DNA of 64,000 nucleotides. Source: Tetmemena sp. SeJ-2015. Taxonomy: Eukaryota; Ciliophora; Spirotrichea; Sporadotrichida; Oxytrichidae. The notes beneath the pieces were generated by a model. It did no database searches. It worked only from the letters and a program-made list of their open reading frames with translations, and was not told the origin of the DNA. The position numbers were made by a program, and so were the translations under genes. Location of the stretch: NCBI GenBank assembly GCA_027382625.1, contig JAJKFJ010021954.1, positions 1 through 64,000 of the forward strand, read 5' to 3'. Of the stretch, positions 35,101 through 44,739 are shown piece after piece (the stretch's first letter is position 1; the number at the start of each line of letters is the position of its first letter).

Positions 35101-35390
35101 AAGAGGATTAGTGATAAAAAGAGGAAAATAAAAGACTTTATATATCATATTGTTGTCAACTAACTTACATAGCCTCATGATGTTCGAGCTGTCGATTATT
35201 TTCTAAGCTTTAGTATTTCTGATTTCCTTTTCAAATTGCTTTTCATATTGAAAGAAAAAGGATGATTGCTAGATGCGATCAAGAATACTTTGCACTTTTT
35301 TCACCAAATTGGCCACTCTATTTTTTGAATCTATCTTTATAATATTTAAACTTTTCCTAATTAATGTGCACAAAAAATTACATTCTTAAA
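32163..35390 (-). CDS. Single-pass membrane protein with coiled-coil N-terminus, function unknown
   Basis: Read on the minus strand from about 35390: IDSKNRVANLVKKVQSILDR and FFQYEKQFEKEIRNTKAQK are coiled-coil-like. VLVTYKYLEDQALGIEDEID is an acidic linker, then FIHFILLFSYFIAFYIIYF is a transmembrane segment, followed by a basic cytosol-like region (KLAKKRKKRSVSPLHSSGK, RRSNSPDSPGLKRFNEGR, MTNLTTLNVIPLEREREK). Further segments encode LERYFAHPEENQEEEEES, FFADFYEKYERGVFGQN, LKKYFKQYYDEDLHLPTK, VNASFTKKRRAKTIKVK and finally FSDPVTESLKQAYPPDLQ, ILAKYTDKSTFHPAPSDN to TGA at 32163-32165. The start and several internal joins are uncertain, and it could be two genes. No enzymatic motif seen. Confidence 0.45.
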
Positions 35391-35457
35391 ATAAATTAAG
35401 TAGAATACTTCTTACAATTTATTTAGAAATTATTATATATGAGCCTTGATATCTTCA

Positions 35458-36524
35458 TCACAAAAGCTGCATTATCCGAGGTAGTAAAAACTCTTAGCTA
35501 TCAATTTAATTCCATACTTAAGTATGCTGCATTTATTGGTCTTAAATAGATTCACTTGCTCATTCTTCATCATCACCGCCACCTTGGCCACCCCTACCTG
35601 CAACTTTAACCCTGCATTCTGTTTTATAGTGACCATTCTTTCCGCATTTAAAGCACTTTACCCATTTCTTCTTGCGTTAGTAAGGTCTGAAGTCTCCTGG
35701 ATGAGGCTGGTTGTAAAATTAGCCAGGCACTTAGATACTTGACAAAAGCTCCATATTGTCTAAGTTCTTAATGTTAGTGATAGTCTTAGGAGGTCCATTG
35801 TACTACTACTAATGATGCCCATTACCAGATTATTGCATGGAGGAAGAGTGTTAAGTTGTGCTGCCCTCTTAATGGCTGTGAATTTGCTAAGTTGTTGTCT
35901 CTTTACCTCCGTGGCCTGCAGAACTTATAAGTGGCTAGTTTGATTGCATCATTGACATCTACGCCATTTCTTGCATTTGTTAAGCCTTTAGTTCCCTCTT
36001 CTTATTGAAATATTCTTTCTGCTACTGCAAATATGCTTGGTAATCTTGCTTGCGCTGCTCTCTAAACTATTTCAGCTTCTATGGATTAGGATTAGTGCAT
36101 ATGACTGACCAGTGACCTTTCTAGCCACATTTATAACAAGCATCGTCCTCTGAAGCCATGTTGCGGACTATTCCACGCTTGAACGAGTTCATTCAAAGTA
36201 GACTGAAAAGTTGGTCGGTTCACATTCACCCAGGCCATAGTGACTTTGAGCTCACAATCATCAATGACTATCCTATCCATCTCTTGAATAGCTTCTTAGG
36301 CCCCTTCAACTTCCTTGTACTCAATGATAGAATACTCTGGCTTGCGTCTTTCGAACATGATTATTTCTCCAAAGCGGTTGAAAGTAGGATCTTAGCTCAT
36401 CATCAGTAGTCTCTGGATTTATGTTGCCTATGTATACCTTCTTATTTGGCTGTCTCTTTTCTTTCACAATAATCTACCTCACTATATTAGATACTGGCTC
36501 TTTGAGCTCTGCATTCTTCATCAT
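35458..36524 (-). CDS. RRM plus two CCHC zinc-knuckle RNA-binding protein
   Basis: On the minus strand from ATG at 36524: an N-terminal stretch, then an RRM with RNP2 KVYIGNI, TTDDELRSYFGEIIMFERR, RNP1-like PEYSIIEYKE and EGAQEAIQEMDRIVIDD. A zinc knuckle follows, CYKCGQKGHWSVIC (CX2CX4HX4C), then a Gln/Met-rich region and a second knuckle CFKCGKNGHYKTEC, a Gly/Asp/Glu patch and a Gln-rich tail to TGA at 35458-35460. After IES removal it is about 344 residues. The layout resembles RRM/zinc-knuckle splicing or mRNP proteins. A 10-bp IES (pointer CTTT) lies inside the RRM, and a further 22-bp removal between 2-bp GC repeats near 36155-36180 would fuse RRM and first knuckle in frame; otherwise the knuckle part could start at ATG 36159 as a separate gene. 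Confidence 0.8.
36371..36380 (-). other. 10-bp IES inside the RRM, pointer CTTT (AAAG on plus)
   Basis: AAAG at 36371-36374 and 36381-36384 on the plus strand. Removing 10 bp corrects the frame between DDELRSYF and GEIIMFERRKPEYSII, giving a normal RRM. This is among the smallest inserts I can identify here. Confidence 0.75.
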
Positions 36525-36822
36525 GATCTTTTATCTTAAATTAGTGCACTATCTTATGGTTCCGTGGTCACAGAAAGTATGCTTTCAAAATATAAAACTA
36601 TGAGCATAATACTCAGGCTAACTTAAAGAAGATGAGATTCAAAGTTTAACTTTAATTTTGTACATAAAATATTTTGCTTTAATCCAATTAAGTACTAAAA
36701 AACTTAACATCTAAATTACATTAAAACATTAGATTAGTGAGGATTAATCTCAGATTGAATCTTTAAAATTATATTCGAATCTACGTTGGTAAGTTAGTCT
36801 TGAATTTAAAAACGAAAATTGT

Positions 36823-38980
36823 TCAGTGATTTGCACTACTTCTTGTGAAATAACTCTCAAAGACGTCAATATGAGCATCCCCATAGGGTCCCTTCCATTT
36901 GACAGTCTTCTCGTTTTTCTTAATGATGAGGTTGTTGAATATAATGAGGAACCCATTTCTCCTCAACAAGTCTGGAATGTGATAGTGATCAAGAAGCACC
37001 TCAGGCTTTCCAGTTTTCTTCTTTGGCAAGTTGGTCTTCTGTTCCTCTGAGAGCTCCCAATACTGCTAGTTGAGTGTGAGGAAAACTCCAGTCTCCCTTA
37101 TAAGTGAGGGATTATAAGCTGTGACCTTTATACCGAGATAAGTATTTGCATCATAACCAAGTAGCTAGATAGTAAGTGGCATTTTCTCGCCATTAATGTC
37201 AAGAAGTTTACGATTATGCATGATGCATTCTATCTTTTTCATGGAGATGTTTACCTCCTCTTCATAGTCAGAGTCTTCCAAGTCACCTTTATTTAACTCC
37301 ATAGTTGGCATGTGCAGGAAGTTCATACTTAGGTAATATGCTGCCATCATTATATGTTACGACCTGTCTACAGCAGGAGGAATCACTAAATCACCATCAG
37401 ACTTTTTAGCACTCTAATCTGACCTCATAGGATTCAAATTTCCTAAAGGTACTCCAAAGATACCCTAAAAGCTAATTAAATTTGTAATTAGCTTACCCAA
37501 ATCTAATTATAGTCCACTTGTAGTTTCCTCTCTACCTCTTGAATACAGTGCTTCTTTATTCTCAGCTGGTAAAGAGTTCTGCAAATGACTTCGAACTATT
37601 GATTCTTTGGATCGTCCTTAACACACCATAACTCGTTATATTGACCCTCTTCTTTTACTCTCAGCTGATAGATCAAGCCTGTTCTCTCATAAACGACCTA
37701 AATTTTATAAGCATTGAGTTAACTACTTACATAAGGGAATTGAACTTGGTTTCCAAATTCATTAAAGAGGTAGCTTTCAAAGGCTCTAAGCGCTGCTTCC
37801 ATTTCATTGATGAATTTAGCATCAACAGCTTTCAAAGAATTGAGTTTTACTTCTCCCTCTCTCAAAGGCACAACTTTTCCATCTCGCTTAAATTCAGCTG
37901 GATCAATCACTTAGAAGAATTTCTCAAAGCTTTAAAAACATATCGAGTACTTTATTATATATATAGCTTGATTCATCGAACCACAGATCCAAATACAGTG
38001 AATTAGCACTCTCCCTGAAATTAGGTAAAGATACTCTTATACTACTTACTGATCAAGAGAAGTAATAGCTAGTCTAAGGTAGCGATCATGCGTATAATGT
38101 AAGCTGACGTTACAAAGATTATTTAGCATGACTTAGAATAATTAAAATTTTCTAAAGATGAAAAATAATGAGTGACTATTTGAGTAGACTAAGCAAGGAG
38201 ACCTTGAGATCTTCCCCAAATCTCTATGAATCTTTCATTTGAACTTCCACCAGATGGAGCAGCTGCGTTATTGTTAGAATCTAGAAAGTTTAACTTTTAA
38301 GTAAAAGTTACCTGGTGTATAATTTTCATCTCCTTTGTTGTCCGAAGTAGTTAACAAGAAGGGGAAAATAAAGTACTTGCAGATGTCTGTGAAAGTTCGA
38401 ATATTCTTGATTGGAATAGTAGGTGGCAGCACATCCTTTACTATGATTTAAAATGTTAATGCCACTCATATATTTCTTGATAAGGTTAAGAATACTACGC
38501 ATCTCAAAGAAGATTAGCTCCTCATCCATGACCTAGATCCTTGAGTCCTCGCAAAGTCCATGCATCTTGAAGATTGGCTTTCCATCTTTACCTAAGCAGC
38601 CTTCGCAGTACATTTTATAATAGACCCCATCACAGTTTATCACTTAGGATACTATTTTTGGAGTCTTAAACTATGCTCCAACGATTTCATTCGTCAAAAT
38701 TACACTCGCATCGTAAAGTTTGATATCCTCCTCAATTATCTCGTTAAGTTATAGTATGAATTAAATAAACACTTGGTAAAATAGAAAGTTGTTCCATAGT
38801 AAAAGTCTAAGCAGCGGATTGTCCATTATCACCGTTCTTAGTAGACTCTTTTATACTTGACTTAATGCTATAAACACTTATGACTTCACAATAAAGTTGC
38901 ATAGGATAAAAGTCTATGCAGCGATCCATATCCGTTCTAATATACTTATTTAATGGACCTTCAGACATCTGATATTCCAT
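36823..38980 (-). CDS. Unrecognised conserved-looking protein, IES-interrupted
   Basis: Minus-strand coding from about 38980 to TGA at 36823-36825. Segments: IKLYDASVILTNEIVGAQFK, VINCDGVYYKMYCEGCLGK, MDEELIFFEMRSILNLIKKY, LDSNNNAAAPSGGSSNERF, then a long open stretch with IDPAEFKRDGKVVPLREGEV, INEMEAALRAFESYLFNEFG, LIYQLRVKEEGQYNELWCVK and LKKHC-like RIKKHCIQEVERKLQVDY. The last open part has DGDLVIPPAVDRS, MAAYYLSMNFLHMPTMELNK, LTIQLLGYDANTYLGIKVTA, YNPSLIRETGVFLTLNQQYW and EVLLDHYHIPDLLRRNGFLI. Composition is that of a folded, globular protein of roughly 600 residues. I do not recognise a family. The start is doubtful because an 80-bp imperfect duplication lies at 38757-38938 and two frames are open across it. 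Confidence 0.5.
38757..38938. repeat. Imperfect tandem duplication, two ~80-bp units
   Basis: Unit at about 38757-38836 and unit at about 38857-38938 share the order 'AAACACTT...AAAGTTG...TAAAAGTCTA.GCAGCG...TCCAT.ATC.CCGTTCT'. They differ by substitutions and a few small indels. The units lie in the 5' part of the minus-strand gene ending at 36823. Confidence 0.65.
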
Positions 38981-38989
38981 TAAAACAAT

Positions 38990-41900
38990 TAATTCCTTTT
39001 ATTATCTATTAATGGATTAGGAGTCTCAGCAGAAGATATTGCTTTCAATTCCTCGACTTTAGCCTTAGATCCTCCAAAAGAAGAAGCCATTCCTATGCCA
39101 GGACCTTATGGCTTAATTTGTTAAACAACTTCTGTAATTGGCTATTCTGACTTTTATATCTAAGCAGGATTTTAAGCCGTTGCAACTGGAAATTAAGTAA
39201 AGCTGGGATTTTAGGAAGGAGTCTAACCAATCACCTAACTACTCAAATTGCTATTGACTGCTGATGGCTATGTAGATACTGGATTATCTCCTTATTTCCT
39301 CACATCTTTAATCAATTTAGAAGAAGACTGAAGCCTTTGGAGGGTTTTCTTGTGATCTTCACCTATATCTTCAGGCTTTGCAAGGATATTGTTGTTATTC
39401 ACAAAAATAAAGGCAGTTTAAAATACTGAACTCTTCATGAGAGATTGTTTTAAACTCTTGAAGTCTGCCGCATAAAGGCTGGCACTATGTTGCTAGTAGT
39501 GTTTGTTTGGCCTACTCCTGGGTTAGGTCCACCCTACTTAATCAACTAAGGTTTGAGTTCTTCCTTTGGTTTCTCCTGAATTTAAACCTTAATGGGAGGA
39601 TTTTGATGCTGCTGTTGCATTTAGATTTGCTGTTATCTATTCTTCGTTTCTTCAACTTAAGAGTTGAAGTTGATATCAGCCTTAATGGAAGGTTTCTTTA
39701 GGACTTGCTCTTCGATCTGCTTTTACCTTTCTCTCTCTAGTTTTTCCTCGCTTTCCTTTAACTTTTTTCTCTAGTCTTCGACCTCCTTCTGCTATTTAGC
39801 TAGTGATTCCATCTGCTATTCCATTTATCGCTGCTTTTCCTTCTGTAAATCTAACTATTTCATTAGCTCCTCATATTCCTTATTTTGCTTTTCTTTTTCT
39901 TTTTCAAGTTAAAGTCTCTGCTGCTTATCAATTTCTGCTTGCCTCTACCTCTAGTCTTGCTCTTATTGCAGCTGAAGTTTAAGTCTTTCCTGTTCAAGTA
40001 CTTTCTCCTCCATTTTCTACTTCTCAAGTTGCCTTAACTTATCCTGCTCGATTTTATTTTTCTCATCTGCTAATAAGTTTTTTTCTTAAGCTACTTTGGC
40101 TTCGAACTCCTGTTGCTTTCTCTAAAATTCCTCCCACTTAGAGGCTAACTCACTCTGATTTTGATTGAGAGAGCTGAGCATTTCTTAGAGCTTTTTCTGT
40201 GTCTCTACCTCTTGTTGCTTTTACAAGGCTTCTTACTTAGCTTTGAATTCATCCTCTAGTTGTTTCAAAAGTTCCTCCTTCTTTCTGGACATCTCTTGCT
40301 CGAGAGCTTGTGAATTTATCTAAGGTTGCTGAGAAATTGGAGTAGGATTCGTTTAAGAAGGAGTGGCAGGTGGAAGTTGCTGGTAGTTACTTGTTTGAGA
40401 GGAATTCGCTATCTGTCTTAACTGCTAGTGCCCATATGCATCTATTGAATGTTCGTTGAATCCTGACAGGCCTCCTCCGTAAACAGAGGTGTCTTCATGA
40501 GAGTCCTTGACCATTTGCATCAATTCAGTTTTCTTCCTTGACTCTTATCGCTGATGTTATTGCTGGGGTGCTGGTATCCCTCCATAGATTGGTTGAGAGT
40601 TCTGAGAAGAGTGTGCTGACTCGATCACTGAGCCTGAGGGATCTTTTTGTAGTTAGTGCTAGTTGTTAACCGCAGTAATGATCTTTCTATTGTCTCCTTT
40701 ATTGATGACTTTCATTTACTAAGGTGTCTGATTGGGAAGCATCTACGATTAAGCTCTCATTGAATTCACATCGCCTATCATATCGTTTTCCTCTTGGTTC
40801 ATCAGTTATCCAAAGCCAGCTGATCCTCTAGACATCCCCATGTTTCTTTAAGCAAAGACAAGAGCATATATATAGACTATGTTTAATCTCATCTACCCAC
40901 CTGTTGTGTTTTAGTTGCCCATACTCAAACTTCCTTAACCGCTTCCAATTGAAATATCGTGCTTGATGCTTCTTTGAGGTGAAGGCACTCTATTTTAGGG
41001 GGCTCCCATATTCACCGGTGCCTAACTGCCAGTAGGCTTTGTCATTCTCCTCGAAAATCTCTGAGTGAAGAAGTGATCCTCGCCTAAGTATTTCTTTCCT
41101 AGTTTGAAGCCTTGCTCAAATACGGTTTTAGCGTATTGCATGTTACTCAACTTGGATTATGAAACCCCCATATTAAAGTAGGATATTAGCAGCATTCCTC
41201 AAAAATTAAGAAGTGATTATAAATTTACAGCAGCACTTGAAGCTTATCCAAAAAGGGCTTATCTCTTTTGAGATCAATACCCTACTGCGAGGCTGATTTC
41301 ATTTCTTGGAAGATTTTAGGCTCGAGAGTCATAATAGAGGCTTTAGATGCCTTAAGAGCAGCCTAGTAGTTCAATTGTTTAAGCTCTAACAAAAATAGTA
41401 TAGTATAAAGTAGACATATTTCTTTGTTAACACAGCCAAATTGTTGTGAGAAATGGCCACTCCAATCAAGTCAGCCAAACTCTAGCCTCCGTTCGAAGAA
41501 ACGGTAGAAGGAGTTCCAGACTCGTTAGCATTTTACTGCTCTGCAAGCATTGCTTAGTTCAAATAGTTAAGTGCACTTTGGTCATCATTGTTTCTATAAG
41601 TGAAGTTTAATATGATTGTTGTGATAGTGATCAGCTATATCTTATTTTACCTACTTAAAAGCAGCTCCTGTTCATTTAATTAAACCAAAATTTCTGGTCA
41701 AGTAAATTGAATTAAATCTTACTAGCCCATTTTGAGAATTATAGAATGTAATAATAGTAATAAGACGTCTTAATCTTGGGTGGATTTTATTTGCTTACTT
41801 TTCATAGTAGCAGCTAATATTAGAAAAGAGAGTTGCTCTGAGATTGTAAGGCATCTCTTACACCAACCCTTGAGCCTTATCGAGTAAGGTACTGGCTCTT

Positions 41901-42509
41901 TCCATGTCCCCGCTCACTGTGAACCTACTTGCATGCTCGTTGCAAAGTAAGAAGAGATTTCGCTTGGCTGGGAAATCCATAGTCTACAGCTCCTCAGAGA
42001 TGTACTGAAGGGGGCGGTTAAAAAATCTTAAGACCGAGTCTCCTGCCTCCATGAATCTTCCCTAAAAATAAATTTAGTTCATTTTCTAAGAAACAGCTAA
42101 TCCTTAATTTCTGGAAATTAAATGCCTCTGCAAGGAATTAAGAAGGCATTCGGGTAATATAGAAACAAGAGCAAAGTGGTTTTAGATTTGTCTTGCAAAA
42201 AATAAAAAATGGCTTATAAAGTGATAATTAAGAAAGATTCTCTAAACGAAATTATTGAGAAGGTAGTCTCCACATTCTTTGGAAAGGTTAAGGTGAGTAA
42301 CCTACCTGCTACTTAAAGAAGTTATTAAGCTCTGTTACGTGCTTATGGCAACAGATCTTATCTGAGCTGAGTGGGTGATAGTGCTTTTGGCTCTGAGCTA
42401 GACCCATAGAGGAGTAATTTTGGGGATTTATTCCTTGCAGCTAGTTCTATGTTGAGGAGTTCATATTGACTCCGGCTCCTCCTGTCGAATAGTAATTATG
42501 AGTTGACAT
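38990..42509 (-). CDS. TPR and Gln-rich coiled-coil protein
   Basis: On the minus strand the ATG at 42509 opens MSTHNYYSTGGAGVNMNSS and LSSDKICCHKHVTELNNFFK. A helical-repeat region follows: LQYISEELQTMDFPAKRNLF, SGDMERASTLLDKAQGLVQE, MPYNLRATLFSNISCYYEK, LNYQAALKASKASIMTLEPK and YAKTVFEQGFKLGKKYLGED, which have the spacing of TPR helices. After a Ser/Asn/Gln-rich region there is a long coiled coil of about 250 residues (for example LEQEMSRKKEELLKQLEDEF, EEKVLEQERLKLQLQQEQ, KQLDLQKEKQRQMEQQMES). A Gln/Pro-rich tail ends near AETPNPLIDNKRN. No TGA follows in frame until deep in the neighbouring gene, so the stop is unresolved and probably reached through an IES or another MDS. The role is likely scaffolding; no family named. 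Confidence 0.6.
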
Positions 42510-42677
42510 GTCAGAATGAAATTAATCGATTTAATTTTATAAATTATAAATGGCTTACTCTATGAAGCACTTTCAAACATTAATCTAAAATGCATCCACA
42601 TTTTTACTGAAAGTTGTGCTAGTGACTTTTTGAAGTTAACGATAATTGAATTCAAAATAATTGATTTAAAATTTGAA

Positions 42678-43766
42678 ATGAATCGCAGTAGCAGCAGTAG
42701 TAGCAGTTCAATCGGCACGTTTCCTAAATAACTGTAGCTTCAGAACTCCTCCTCATATTTGCCTTATTAGCAAAACGAGATGAGTTTTCTGCCTGATGTG
42801 AATCTGAAAGACTTACAAGGCTTTGAAATCGCTTCACACGACATAGATAACAACTAGGTTTATGAAGTACTGAGAAGAAAGAGTGAATCGGAGTGAGCTC
42901 TTGAGAGTCTGGAGGAGAATGCTGCATTTTACTTGAGCAAAGAAAATTAGGATCTTTATGAAAGCGTAGACCAAGAATTGGTAGCTGCTCATTTGAGATT
43001 CTTAAGCCCTTTGTTTAAAACTCATGTCATTTAGTTTATATTTGGACAGGCTCAGGTTGATCCAGGAGTGTAGATAGAGCTTGACATAGCAAAGTTATGG
43101 AGCATTTATTGGCTAATAGGAAGACAACTCACTAAACTAAAATCTGCAAGACTTTCATCTTTAAAATGAAAGTTACCACAACAAAGGTGCTTAATTTCAA
43201 TAAGACTACAATCAAAGGGAGCGAGCTAATCTATCTTTGTACCCTCAAATATCAGTGTAGCATGAAGATGAGTAGTTTATTTAGAATTTTATAGTAGTAG
43301 AATTCAAAGTCCTAAGTCAATAGAGATCATAAATATATCTTCAACAGAGTCTAGTAAGTAGGTTTGCAGGACTCCATCAGAAATGCAAGCTCTAATCGGT
43401 AAGATGCGAAAGACATCAACTCAAAGCATAATGGTTTCAAGTCTGCTCTATTTCTCACCCCTCCTAAAATCAACTAGGATTCTCTCTAAAGCATTTTTTA
43501 AATGTAATAGGTTATTATCATATGAAATAAGCACTCCTTCACCTTTGATGGGAGAGATGATCATTAGCCGAATCTAGAGTCTACTTTAAAATTCTCAAAA
43601 GAAGGAAAACAGCATCAGCAAGTCAAAAGCTGTTCTTCTTAATCGGATTGAAGAAGCTAACCAAGAAATGAAGCAAGGCTAAACGAGAGAAAGATCTCAA
43701 TAAAACTAAATGCACTTCTACTATCAAAAGGAGCACTTAGCTGCTATGAATTTATTATTATAGTGA
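42678..43766 (+). CDS. Ser/Gln-rich protein, function unknown
   Basis: ATG 42678 starts MNRSSSSSSSSIGTFPKQ, then PYQQNEMSFLPDVNLKDLQG and NNQVYEVLRRKSESE. An IES with pointer GGAG is removed to give SESEENAAFYLSKENQDLYE, then ELVAAHLRFLSPLFKTHVIQ and IAKLWSIYWLIGRQLTK. Later parts are MKVTTTKVLNFNKTTIKGSE with LIYLCTLKYQCSMK, IFNRVQQVGLQDSIRNASSN, NGFKSALFLTPPKINQDS and a C-terminal segment with VLLNRIEEANQEMKQGQTRE and MHFYYQKEHLAAMNLLLQ to TGA 43764-43766. TAA/TAG are Gln at many positions. A globular middle with basic, disordered flanks; no domain recognised. Confidence 0.65.
42890..42910 (+). other. 21-bp IES, pointer GGAG
   Basis: GGAG at 42890-42893 and 42911-42914. The insert contains the in-frame TGA; excision restores SESEENAAFYLSKEN. 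Confidence 0.82.
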
Positions 43767-43849
43767 GAATTTTAATTAAAATCGGAGATTGATTAAAATA
43801 ATTAATGGAGAGTTGCAACTTCGTGTCAGTTGAAATCAGAGATTCACCC

Positions 43850-44440
43850 CCTGATCTGCAACTTGTTCGATAGAGAATCAAAAATTAATATGAGTTTCTT
43901 CTTTAATCATCTTCTCAGCACCTCTCAGCAGCGAGATATGATGTGCGCAAATTCCGATACTCCAAATATCTGCCTTGTATAAACTTGTGTCGCTTATATC
44001 TTTGTACTGAGCGCTCCCACACAAATGCTGCAAGGATGAAAAGTTCTTAGAATTTTATGCTGAATCGAATGGTGTAATAATTATTCAAATATGAGACACT
44101 TTAACTGCAGATGATTTAATCCATTTTAATTTAATATATAAACTAATTTGATTTTCAATTAAATTCTCAGCTATAATTCTTGCATTTAAGATTGACATAT
44201 GAATCAGCTTAAATCTGTTGAAAAACCGCATTAAGGAACCACCAATTATTGCCTGTTAAATTTTATCAATCGTAGATGTGGTTCTTGCTGTTGCCACTCT
44301 CATTAAGTAAATTCTTGTGTGAGAGCTAATGAAGATATGGACGTAAAACCTCACCAATTGCACTCTATATCCTCATGCGCTCAGCCTCATTTCAATCCAA
44401 CAGCCTAGTCAGAATCTCTTTAAATAAACTAGAGAAGTCT
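43850..44440 (-). other. Antisense protein-kinase-like fragments, non-collinear
   Basis: On the minus strand at about 44010-43880 is LQHLCGSAQYKDISDTSLYK followed by ADIWSIGICAHHI, which resembles kinase subdomains VIII-IX (the invariant Asp of DxWSxG is present; the usual APE is not). At about 44430-44300 lies FSSLFKEILTRLL, TGA, NEAERMRIQSAIGEVLRPYL, resembling subdomain XI. In reading direction XI precedes VIII-IX, opposite to normal kinases. A further antisense segment at 45303-45010 (LILSVDWVHQTLIELVLKS, SHIRAFDFSNFDLTN) looks like a degenerate catalytic-loop to DFG region. Both strands are open here because TAA/TAG are sense, so these similarities may be partly accidental. No complete kinase gene can be assembled by eye. 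Confidence 0.3.
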
Positions 44441-44739
44441 TAACATCTCAAGTGAATAATAGGCTTAGAAGCGTGGACATAGCTGCAAGGGCTGTAACTG
44501 CTCTAAGTAAAACTCCAGCTCTAAAAGCAAAAGTGAGGATGACTATTATGGAAAGGCTTTACTCTACGGTGCTAGCGGTATTTTCATCGGGAAGGATCTT
44601 CTCAGACTTATTGAATCCAGTTCCAATAACTCCTCCCCTGAGACCTAGCGCTTCTCCTAGTCAAAGCTTTTTTAATAGGAGCACCTACTTACTCCACAAG
44701 TTATTTGTAAATTAATTAGATGTGTAAGTGACCTATTAG

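Noticed and set aside
38700..38900. IP3-receptor/RIH-like segment (MDNPLLRLLLWNN)
   Set aside because: Resemblance is limited to hydrophobic pattern, and the reading frame across the duplication is ambiguous.
44460..44560. Tesmin/CXC-like motif (HSCKGCNCSK) on the plus strand
   Set aside because: The following Cys residues of a CRC domain are missing and other frames are equally open.
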